Shown here: piece after piece, positions 1-5,308 of the stretch | How the letters are laid out: each line of letters opens with the position of its first letter | Position numbering within the stretch: position 1 is the first letter of the stretch | Source of the DNA: Oscillospiraceae bacterium | Lineage (GTDB): Bacteria; Bacillota; Clostridia; Oscillospirales; Oscillospiraceae | Assembly: GCA_016290695.1 (NCBI GenBank) | Contig: JAEEUX010000116.1 | Span: forward strand, 1 to 7,770 | DNA length: 7,770 nucleotides | Direction: 5' to 3' | Position numbers and translations under genes: made by a program | The notes under the pieces: model-generated | Told to the model about the DNA's origin: nothing | What the model saw: only the letters and a program-made list of their open reading frames with translations | Databases searched by the model: none

Positions 1-1753
1 GCTCGCCGTCCCGATACCATGAATAGGTAATATTCAGCCCGGTGACGTTTTCATTCGTAACAGCCGTGAGGATATTCTCTTCGCCGGCCTTATAAACATT
101 TGCGTCGTCCCTGTTGGAGACAATTTTCACTTCGAGGAGTTCGTTTACCGGCTCGACGAGAATCCTTACCGCTTCGCTCTCGACATAATTGCCGTTCTCC
201 GCATACTTGAACCAATATTCGCCCGGCTTCGCGTAATACGGCAGCGTCTCAGCCGCTCTCCAGTTTTCTCCGTCTGTGGAAATCATCAGGCTGCTAAGAT
301 CGATTTCTTCGCCCTGCTTAGCACCGATTTGTCCGTTGACGTAAGGCGTCGCCGGCGGCGCGGTAACGGTAAGCGCCGGCGGGTTCCTGTTGCCCTTTTC
401 AATGCTGAAAGGAACTTCCTTCATGCCCGTATAGTTGCCCGAGAAGGATACTAAAGCCTTGTACGTACCAACGTTCGTAGGCGGCGTCTCGCTTTCTTCA
501 TAGCTGGTGGGCGAAACGCCGACGTATTTGACGCTGTACGTCGTGACAGCGGTTTCTCCAACCTTTACTATAAGAGTAGGCGTCTTAGCTTCTCCGGTAT
601 AGGTCAGGGTCTCGCCGGCCTTCTGTACGGCGGACGCGCCGCTGCCTTCCTGCGTGATATCCTTCGGGTAAATGGTGAAGATTACCTCTTTTTTGATATC
701 TGTAGGAGTCGCTATATCGGTGCCGCTCGCGATATCAGTAGAAGTAGCCGTCATGGTAATGCTAACAAGGGCCTTATATGTTCCCGCTTCGGTCGGCGGA
801 GTGCTGCTTTCGGGATAAACCGTCGGCTCAACTCCGACGTAGCTTACCGTATAAGCAAGATCATTTTCCTCGCCATCCTTCACTATGAGCGTGGGAGGCT
901 TGGGAGTTCCATCGTAGACGAGAGTTTCATTCTCGTCCTGCTTAACATTGCCGCTAAATACTTTCTGCATGTTTGCCGCAGAATCAAGAAGCAGATTTCG
1001 CAGGAAAGCTTTTGTTGCGTCATTAGCATTTTGTCCGTTTGGAACGATCCAGTTACCGTCAGCAAGTGCGGTAATAAAACCTTTGCCGGCAACCTGATCC
1101 ATTACAAACACTTTATCATTATTATCCTTAAAAACCCAAATTGCGCTCTCGGTATTTGTAGAAACTATCGGAGCATATGCGTCTGGATAAATTGCTTCTG
1201 CCCCGTTAGTTAATCCGGACTTCTGACTCTCGTTACAATTCATTACATGGCTAGATATGCTACCTTCTGTTATTGTGAAATTCGCTCCCAAAGCCGCTGC
1301 AAGTTCGCTCATAGCTGCGTTGCTTTTTGCGACGCCAGTCCAATTTGTGTGTTCACCATTCATTACGATTCTGCCGCCGGCATTTACAAATTCTTTCAAC
1401 ATATTTGCATTTGCATTATCAGTGCCAAGTAGAGACCAGTCATCATATGTTCCGGGTTTTATTCCAAGGAGATAAACAAGCTGAACACCTTCCAAATCTG
1501 ATTCGTTCAATTCGGTGGTATTCAGTTTTTTTGTTACGGCAACTTTGATCCCTTCCATACTTTCGTAGTATCCGCAAATGCTATCGCCCCAAACACTTAT
1601 TTCTTGCTCCGAAGCATCAGGTACCCACAGCAGAACAGTATGAGTGGGATTATCCTCCGCCGCAAACGCCGTAATAGCCGACGCCGGGAAAAGCGAAAGT
1701 AAAAGCGCAAGACTGAGCAAAACGCTCAACATTTTAGCTGTCTTATGTTTCAT
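1..1753 (-). CDS. Secreted multidomain protein, GATase-like N-terminus plus MBG/Ig-like repeats (partial, C-terminus missing)
   Basis: The minus strand is open from an ATG at 1753 to the window edge, giving 584 residues and no stop. Residues 1-31 form a signal peptide (K-rich start, Leu-rich core 9-22, likely cleavage after AFA at 29-31), so the product is exported. Residues about 36-256 look like a Rossmann or class I glutamine amidotransferase-like (ThuA/DUF4350-type) fold: strand HTVLLWVP, a segment EFVNAGGRIVMNGEH at 121-135, and VAGKGFITALADGNW near 221-235. I see no convincing catalytic Cys-His pair. Residues 278-362 and 383-452 are two MBG-like repeats. Residues 456-533 form another beta-rich module, and an Ig-like domain (SWYRDGE) begins near 538. 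The start is supported by AAGGAGG eight bases upstream. The role is probably cell-surface or extracellular, but no function is claimed. A wall anchor would lie beyond the window. It is divergent from the polysaccharide genes, so co-function is uncertain. Confidence 0.9.
   Translation of the reverse strand, partial: MKHKTAKMLSVLLSLALLLSLFPASAITAFAAEDNPTHTVLLWVPDASEQEISVWGDSICGYYESMEGIKVAVTKKLNTTELNESDLEGVQLVYLLGIKPGTYDDWSLLGTDNANANMLKEFVNAGGRIVMNGEHTNWTGVAKSNAAMSELAAALGANFTITEGSISSHVMNCNESQKSGLTNGAEAIYPDAYAPIVSTNTESAIWVFKDNNDKVFVMDQVAGKGFITALADGNWIVPNGQNANDATKAFLRNLLLDSAANMQKVFSGNVKQDENETLVYDGTPKPPTLIVKDGEENDLAYTVSYVGVEPTVYPESSTPPTEAGTYKALVSITMTATSTDIASGTDIATPTDIKKEVIFTIYPKDITQEGSGASAVQKAGETLTYTGEAKTPTLIVKVGETAVTTYSVKYVGVSPTSYEESETPPTNVGTYKALVSFSGNYTGMKEVPFSIEKGNRNPPALTVTAPPATPYVNGQIGAKQGEEIDLSSLMISTDGENWRAAETLPYYAKPGEYWFKYAENGNYVESEAVRILVEPVNELLEVKIVSNRDDANVYKAGEENILTAVTNENVTGLNITYSWYRDGE
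398..922 (-). repeat. Two MBG-like tandem protein repeats
   Basis: Residues 278-362 (complement 668-922) and 383-452 (398-607) of the secreted protein share the order YDG/YTG, then PTLIVK, then SYVGV or KYVGV, then a PP-T-GTYKALVS block. This resembles MBG or YDG-type bacterial surface repeats. The first repeat holds an extra Thr/Asp/Ile-rich insertion near residues 338-353 (TDIASGTDIATPTDI), which the second lacks. The DNA copies have diverged considerably, so this is an old protein-level duplication rather than a recent DNA repeat. Confidence 0.75.
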
Positions 1754-1760
1754 ATCGGGA

Positions 1761-1768
1761 TCCTCCTT
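1761..1768 (-). promoter_or_regulatory. Ribosome binding site of the secreted-protein gene
   Basis: The minus strand reads AAGGAGGA here, a near-perfect Shine-Dalgarno sequence eight bases before the ATG at 1753. It fixes the start codon and fits the signal peptide that follows directly. Confidence 0.85.
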
Positions 1769-1788
1769 ATATAGTGATTAATAAACGT

Positions 1789-1811
1789 GCATGCGCGGGC
1801 GAAGCGTATGC
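1789..1811 (-). other. Hairpin in the 5' UTR of the secreted-protein gene
   Basis: Arms 1789-1796 (gcatgcgc) and 1804-1811 (gcgtatgc) can pair over 8 positions around a 7-base loop. The pairing has one G-U on the plus-strand RNA, or one A-C mismatch on the minus-strand mRNA. It lies in a short GC-rich patch about 20 bases upstream of the ribosome binding site. A role in translation control is possible but unsupported. Confidence 0.3.
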
Positions 1812-1956
1812 CCCGTCGGCGCGGCGCGTTGTTTACAGGAATGGATAGAAACTTGCAAACGGCAAATTTTCTTGCTATATGATTTAACGAAATCGCTCAT
1901 AAGAAATCGGAGTTATTAATCCATAATATGTAATGTTTTTGTAACACTTTTTAATC

Positions 1957-1985
1957 ATTATAACAAGTCGGCAAAATCTATTCAA
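1957..1985 (-). promoter_or_regulatory. Sigma-A-like promoter for the secreted-protein gene
   Basis: On the minus strand TTGAAT (complement of 1980-1985) is followed by a 17-base spacer and a perfect TATAAT (complement of 1957-1962). Transcription would begin near 1950, leaving a 5' UTR of roughly 195 bases before the ATG at 1753. It is the best promoter match in the window. Confidence 0.7.
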
Positions 1986-2014
1986 TACAGCAATTAGCCA
2001 AAGCTTAACAATCG

Positions 2015-2043
2015 TTTTAGTCTAATAACACCTTATTTATAAT
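2015..2043 (+). promoter_or_regulatory. Candidate promoter for the polysaccharide operon, upstream of the structured leader
   Basis: A perfect TATAAT sits at 2038-2043 in AT-rich DNA. The -35 is weak (TTTTAG at 2015-2020 with a 17-base spacer, or TTTAGT at 2016-2021 with 16). Predicted transcription would begin near 2050, just where the GC-rich structured stretch begins, giving a leader of about 400 bases before the first gene. The weak -35 may mean an activator is needed; that is inference. Confidence 0.45.
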
Positions 2044-2049
2044 TCTGTG

Positions 2050-2256
2050 CGAGGATGGGCGCCGATGCACTTTGAGATAGGCGAGGCCTAAGCGAGCCGA
2101 TGTCAAAAGCAGGCCACGGCAGAGAAACTGCTTCTCTCTGCCGAAGGCTGCTTGCCGCTATCATGTATAGGATCGGATATGCTCTGAGTTTTTCGGTTTA
2201 CTCCGGATAGCGCTTTGCCTAACGGAGAAATCTCAGCGGTGCAGACAGAACGCCGC
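2050..2256 (+). ncRNA. Candidate structured leader RNA, family not recognised
   Basis: This stretch is clearly richer in G+C than the flanking intergenic DNA and has short reading frames only. It holds consecutive potential helices: TAGGC/GCCTA around GAG (2078-2090); a long stem-loop at 2107-2153; an outer CTGAG/CTCAG (2184-2188 with 2232-2236) enclosing TTT-CTCCG/CGGAG-AAA (2197-2205 with 2223-2230); and GCGGTG/CGCCGC (2236-2241 with 2251-2256, one G-U). The last two helices share base 2236, so they compete at that base. The stretch begins about seven bases after the TATAAT at 2038-2043. I do not recognise a known riboswitch, LoaP, EAR or 6S consensus. It could be a cis-acting leader of the operon, an independent small RNA, or the remains of a decayed gene. 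The strand is inferred from the promoter. Confidence 0.4.
2107..2153 (+). other. Long imperfect stem-loop in the leader
   Basis: Left arm AAGCAG-G-CC (2107-2115) pairs with GGCTGCTT (2146-2153) with one bulged G. After a small internal loop, CGGCAGAGA (2117-2125) pairs perfectly with TCTCTGCCG (2135-2143) around a 9-base loop, giving 17 base pairs in all. No T-run follows on the plus strand. On the minus strand only TTTT follows, so it is a poor terminator in either direction. Confidence 0.65.
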
Positions 2257-2303
2257 GGGAAAAATGAAATGATTTGTCGCTAAAAGATCACGCAGAAAAG
2301 AGA

Positions 2304-2332
2304 ATGAAACAAAACCATGAAATATTTATAAT
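2304..2332 (+). promoter_or_regulatory. Second candidate promoter for the polysaccharide operon
   Basis: ATGAAA at 2304-2309, a 17-base spacer and TATAAT at 2327-2332 match the sigma-A consensus reasonably. It would start transcription near 2339, skipping the structured stretch. A third, weaker pair is TTGCTT (2381-2386) and TAAACT (2404-2409), spacer 17. These are alternatives, and the surrounding DNA is AT-rich enough that chance matches are likely. Confidence 0.35.
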
Positions 2333-2443
2333 ATTGCTGTGCTACTCCAACTATTTTTTGGAGCGGGAGAAAAATAGAACTTGCTTTTGGTCGTGTATTG
2401 TGATAAACTACAAAACAGAACAGTGAAAATGCTGCAATTTTAT

Positions 2444-2450
2444 GGGAGGA
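2444..2450 (+). promoter_or_regulatory. Ribosome binding site deciding the start of the chimeric gene
   Basis: GGGAGGA lies six bases before the ATG at 2457. It overlaps the in-frame upstream ATG at 2442, which therefore cannot use it and lacks its own ribosome binding site. The start is set at 2457. Confidence 0.8.
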
Positions 2451-2456
2451 TTAACA

Positions 2457-3137
2457 ATGTCAGACCGAGTTTACCTGCGTAAAAACGGTAAATGGGAGGC
2501 CAGATACGTTAAGGGCAAGTCGGCAAGCGGTAAAACGCTGTACGGCTCTGCTTTTGGTGATACTCGCGAAGAAGCAATGGCCAAACGCGAGATTTACCTC
2601 GGTCATGACCCGAATGACCCGTTCAGCGGCGCGAGACTGAATATAATTATCCTCGGAGCCGGAAGCTTCGGCCACGAAGTGAAGGAAGAACTCGAAAAGC
2701 TTCACGTTTTTAAAGACATTTTGTTCCTCGACGATAATATTACGGACGATGCTGAGGTAATAGGCAAGTGCAGCGAGGTCGAGGTGCTCAGATACAGATT
2801 CCCCTGCGCCTTCGTCGCTATCGGCAACAACGAGGTCCGCAAAAAGTACGCACAGAAGCTGATCGATTGCGGCTTTTATGTGCCGACGATTATTTCGAGG
2901 GATGCTATCGTTTCATCAAAGGCGAAGATCGGCGTCGGAAGCATGATTTTCGCACAGGCAAACGTCGGCGCGGCAGAGGTAGGCAATTTCTGCCTCGTGC
3001 AGGCAAACGGTCTTGTGAACGCCGGGGCGAAGCTCGGAAATTTCAGCCGGATCGACAGCGGCGCGATAGTCCTGAAGGGTGAGCACGCCCCGGAGGACAC
3101 ATGGCTCAAACCGGGGAAGATTTACGGCGAAGTGTAG
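2457..3137 (+). CDS. Chimera: integrase arm-type DNA-binding domain fused to NeuD/PglD-like acyltransferase
   Basis: The product has 226 residues. Residues about 4-50 (VYLRKNGKWEARYVKG, GKTLYGSAFGDTREEAMAKR) match the N-terminal arm-type DNA-binding domain of tyrosine integrases (Arm-DNA-bind/AP2-like). The core-binding and catalytic integrase domains are absent. From residue 61 the protein reads LNIIILGAGSFGHEV, the start of a NeuD/PglD-type nucleotide-sugar-binding Rossmann domain (GAGSFG at 67-72). Left-handed beta-helix hexapeptides follow from about 149 (AIVSSKAKIGVG). NeuD/PglD proteins acetylate the amino group of UDP-4-amino sugars, and an aminotransferase lies two genes on. Two oddities: at the position of the usual catalytic His-Asp (V-E/N-H-D-C) this protein reads VNAGA (187-191), and the helix is shorter than usual, with the NeuD part at 166 rather than about 205-215 residues. 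Activity is therefore doubtful. The native Met of NeuD appears to be Leu61 (CTG at 2637). The next gene starts one base after the stop. Confidence 0.85.
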   Translation: MSDRVYLRKNGKWEARYVKGKSASGKTLYGSAFGDTREEAMAKREIYLGHDPNDPFSGARLNIIILGAGSFGHEVKEELEKLHVFKDILFLDDNITDDAEVIGKCSEVEVLRYRFPCAFVAIGNNEVRKKYAQKLIDCGFYVPTIISRDAIVSSKAKIGVGSMIFAQANVGAAEVGNFCLVQANGLVNAGAKLGNFSRIDSGAIVLKGEHAPEDTWLKPGKIYGEV

Positions 3138-3138
3138 C

Positions 3139-3801
3139 ATGATCAAGGCGTTTTTTGTCGATTTCTACGGTACGCTCGTCCATGAAGACGGCGAGATCAT
3201 AAAAGAAATCACGCAGCTTATATTTGAAACGGGCAAAGCAGAAAGTCCGCAGGAAATAGCCGGCTTTTGGTGGAACGATTTTCAGAATATGTGTTTGAAT
3301 TCGCACGGGGAAACATTTGAAACGCAACGAGCGCTGGAGAGAAGATCCATCGAACACACACTTAACAGATTTCGCTCTCCGGCTAAGGCTGAGGAACTGA
3401 GCGATAAAATGTTTCGGCATTGGATGAAGCCGCCGGCATTTGAAGATGCGAAACGGTTCTTTGAGCTGAGCCCGCTGCCGATTTATATTGTGTCCAATAT
3501 CGATACGGACGATGTTCAAGCGGCAATAGAGTATCACGGATTTACCCCGGCGGCTGTGTTCACCTCAGAGCGGGCAAGAGCGTATAAGCCGCGGAAGGAA
3601 CTGTTTGAGCTGGCGCTGAAAGAGACGGGACTAACACCGAACGAGGCAGCGCATATAGGCGATTCGCTCGGCAGCGATGTCAAAGGCGCTGCGGGGGCAG
3701 GAATCCGGGCTGTCTGGCTGAACAGATTCGGCAGGGCGGTACCGGATGGCGTCGTGAGCGTCACGGGACTTGTGGATGTGCTGGGAGCGTATAGAATGTA
3801 A
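3139..3801 (+). CDS. HAD-superfamily hydrolase
   Basis: The product has 220 residues with all four HAD motifs. Motif I is DFYGTL with nucleophile Asp8, motif II is Ser119 in VSN, motif III is Lys150 in AYKPRKE, and motif IV is GDSLGSD with Asp175 and Asp180. A helical cap fills residues about 17-108, as in subfamily I. The second motif-I acid (D-x-D in phosphatases) is Tyr10 here, as in haloacid dehalogenase-like members, so ordinary phosphatase chemistry should not be assumed. The ATG at 3139 lies one base after the stop of the upstream gene, suggesting translational coupling. An in-frame ATG at 3079 would add 20 residues of shifted acyltransferase sequence and was not used. The natural substrate is unknown; a sugar phosphate or nucleotide-sugar intermediate is an inference from context. 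Confidence 0.88.
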   Translation: MIKAFFVDFYGTLVHEDGEIIKEITQLIFETGKAESPQEIAGFWWNDFQNMCLNSHGETFETQRALERRSIEHTLNRFRSPAKAEELSDKMFRHWMKPPAFEDAKRFFELSPLPIYIVSNIDTDDVQAAIEYHGFTPAAVFTSERARAYKPRKELFELALKETGLTPNEAAHIGDSLGSDVKGAAGAGIRAVWLNRFGRAVPDGVVSVTGLVDVLGAYRM

Positions 3802-3809
3802 ATTTACAT
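3796..3809. repeat. 14-base perfect palindrome across the HAD stop codon
   Basis: ATGTAAATTTACAT is a perfect inverted repeat including the TAA stop at 3799-3801. A partial copy, TTTTACAT, recurs near 3832-3839 before the aminotransferase gene. It could be a dimeric regulator site inside the operon, or chance in AT-rich DNA. Confidence 0.4.
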
Positions 3810-3866
3810 ATCAATAATATCGGCGCAGCGATTTTACATTAATCTCATATCTGAGGAGCTGGATTT

Positions 3867-5168
3867 ATGGCTTTTGTAAATTCAACAGATATAAAACCGT
3901 TTGAAAAGAAAATTTGGCTTTCGAGCCCGACAATGCACGGCCCGGAGCTTACATATATGCAGGAAGCCTATGAGACCAACTGGATGAGTACGGTTGGCCA
4001 AAACATAAACGAAGTTGAGGAACAAATAGCGGATTATACAGGCGTTAAATACGCCGTAGCGCTCAGCGCAGGAACCGCATCGCTTCACCTCGCCACAAAG
4101 CTCGCCGGAGAAAAGCTTTACGGTCAGGCGAGGCCGAACGAAGGAACCTTGAAAGAGAAAAAGGTGTTTTGCTCAGATGTAACCTTTGACGCAAGCATAA
4201 ATCCCGTTGCTTATGAGGACGGCGAAGCCGTTTTCATCGACACGGAGTACGACACCTGGAATATGGACCCCGCTGCGCTGGAAAAGGCGTTTGAGATTTA
4301 CCCGGATGTGAAATTGGTCGTATTGGCCCACCTTTACGGCACGCCGGGGAAAATGTCAGAGCTGCGTTCCGTTTGCGAGCGCCACGGAGCTTTGATAGTT
4401 GAAGACGCCGCAGAAAGTCTTGGCGCGAAGTATCTGCTTAACGAAAAATGGGTAGAGACCGGCGCGCTTGGGGATTATGGCTGCATTTCCTTCAATGGCA
4501 ATAAGATCATCACAGGCTCCAGCGGCGGGATGTTTTTGACGGATTCCAAGGACGATGCCGATAAGGTTCGCAAATGGAGCACCCAATCCCGCGAAAATGC
4601 CCCATGGTACGAGCACGAAGAGGTTGGCTATAACTATCGCATGAGCAACGTGATTGCCGGCGTTGTTCGCGGGCAACTTCCGTATTTGAAGGAGCATATA
4701 GAGCAAAAACGCGCAATTTACGAGCGCTATAAAGAAGGCTTCAAGGATTTGCCCGTAAAGATGAACCCTTATGACGCGGAAAAGTCTGTGCCGAATTTCT
4801 GGCTGAGCTGCATGATTATCGACGAAGACGCCATGTGTCGGCAGGTAAGGGACGATCGAAAGCCTTTGTATATTCCCGAAAGCGGGAAATCCTGCCCGAC
4901 GGAAATACTTGAAACCTTGGCAAAATATAATGCAGAAGGCCGCCCAATTTGGAAGCCTATGCATATGCAGCCGATCTACCGCAGCCACGCCTTTGTCACC
5001 GCGCAGGGCAACGGACGCGGCCAGAGCAACGCCTATATCGACAGAGGCAAGGCAACTGATGTCGGTGCGGACATTTTCGAAAGAGGTCTTTGCCTGCCGA
5101 GCGATAATAAAATGATGCCGGAAGAACAGGATATAGTGATTGAAATTGTACGTAGGTGTTTTGGGTAA
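3867..5168 (+). CDS. PLP-dependent DegT/DnrJ/EryC1/StrS sugar aminotransferase, PglE-like
   Basis: The product has 433 residues. These cytosolic enzymes move an amino group, usually from glutamate, onto a 4-keto or 3-keto nucleotide sugar. Visible landmarks are GTASLHLA (69-76, PLP phosphate binding), VEDAAESLGA (178-187, with Asp180 toward the PLP ring), FNGNK with Lys213 as Schiff-base lysine, YNYRMSN (255-261), RPIWKPMHMQP (359-369) and FERGLCLPS (404-412). The WKPMHMQP style is like PglE-type UDP-4-keto-sugar aminotransferases. It is longer than the usual 370-400 residues because of two apparent insertions near 328-345 and 378-400. GAGGAG at 3853-3858, eight bases before the ATG, supports the start. 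With the NeuD-like gene and the PglC-like gene it suggests a bacillosamine-like or related amino sugar. The required 4,6-dehydratase is not in the window. Confidence 0.93.
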   Translation: MAFVNSTDIKPFEKKIWLSSPTMHGPELTYMQEAYETNWMSTVGQNINEVEEQIADYTGVKYAVALSAGTASLHLATKLAGEKLYGQARPNEGTLKEKKVFCSDVTFDASINPVAYEDGEAVFIDTEYDTWNMDPAALEKAFEIYPDVKLVVLAHLYGTPGKMSELRSVCERHGALIVEDAAESLGAKYLLNEKWVETGALGDYGCISFNGNKIITGSSGGMFLTDSKDDADKVRKWSTQSRENAPWYEHEEVGYNYRMSNVIAGVVRGQLPYLKEHIEQKRAIYERYKEGFKDLPVKMNPYDAEKSVPNFWLSCMIIDEDAMCRQVRDDRKPLYIPESGKSCPTEILETLAKYNAEGRPIWKPMHMQPIYRSHAFVTAQGNGRGQSNAYIDRGKATDVGADIFERGLCLPSDNKMMPEEQDIVIEIVRRCFG

Positions 5169-5245
5169 GAAATTAGCAGGAGAAAAAGCGGTATTACATT
5201 TTATTATCGCAAACTGCCGTCCAATTTTGATATCGCTCTGATGGA

Positions 5246-5266
5246 TGTAAGCTGAAAATGCTTACA
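5246..5266 (+). other. Small hairpin between aminotransferase and phosphoglycosyltransferase genes
   Basis: TGTAAGC (5246-5252) and GCTTACA (5260-5266) form a 7-base-pair stem with a 7-base loop in the 140-base gap. No T-run follows, so it is not a standard terminator. It may be an mRNA processing or stability element; function is unknown. Confidence 0.45.
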
Positions 5267-5308
5267 GATGGCAAAGCACACGGAAATTCAAGTTGAGGAT
5301 CGTATTTG

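Noticed and set aside
2345..2365. Hairpin CTCCAA/TTGGAG as an intrinsic terminator
   Set aside because: The T-run is in the loop rather than after the stem, and A-rich sequence follows, so it does not fit a terminator on the plus strand; the minus strand also lacks a following T-run.
2104..2391. Inverted copies of CAAAAGCA near 2104 and 2382 as borders of an invertible promoter
   Set aside because: The match is only about 8 bases with no extension, far below typical invertible-element repeats.
2442..2456. Upstream in-frame ATG for the chimeric gene
   Set aside because: The GGGAGGA ribosome binding site lies within and just after it, so it serves the ATG at 2457; the upstream ATG has no ribosome binding site of its own.
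2442..2499. Direct repeat ATGGGAGG at 2442 and 2492 as a recombination site next to the integrase-like domain
   Set aside because: One copy is a ribosome binding site and the other encodes conserved Trp-Glu residues of the domain; 8 bases can occur by chance.
3079..3138. Longer start for the HAD hydrolase, overlapping the chimeric gene by 59 bases
   Set aside because: The extra 20 residues are a shifted reading of the acyltransferase gene. HAD motif I sits at the usual place (Asp8) only with the ATG at 3139.
4356..4988. A 210-codon open frame on the minus strand inside the aminotransferase gene
   Set aside because: It is antisense to a strongly recognised enzyme, has no recognisable domain or ribosome binding site, and its composition is that of an antisense shadow.
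5306..5308. TTG start for the phosphoglycosyltransferase
   Set aside because: The adjacent ATG at 5309 has suitable spacing from GAGG and is the simpler choice.
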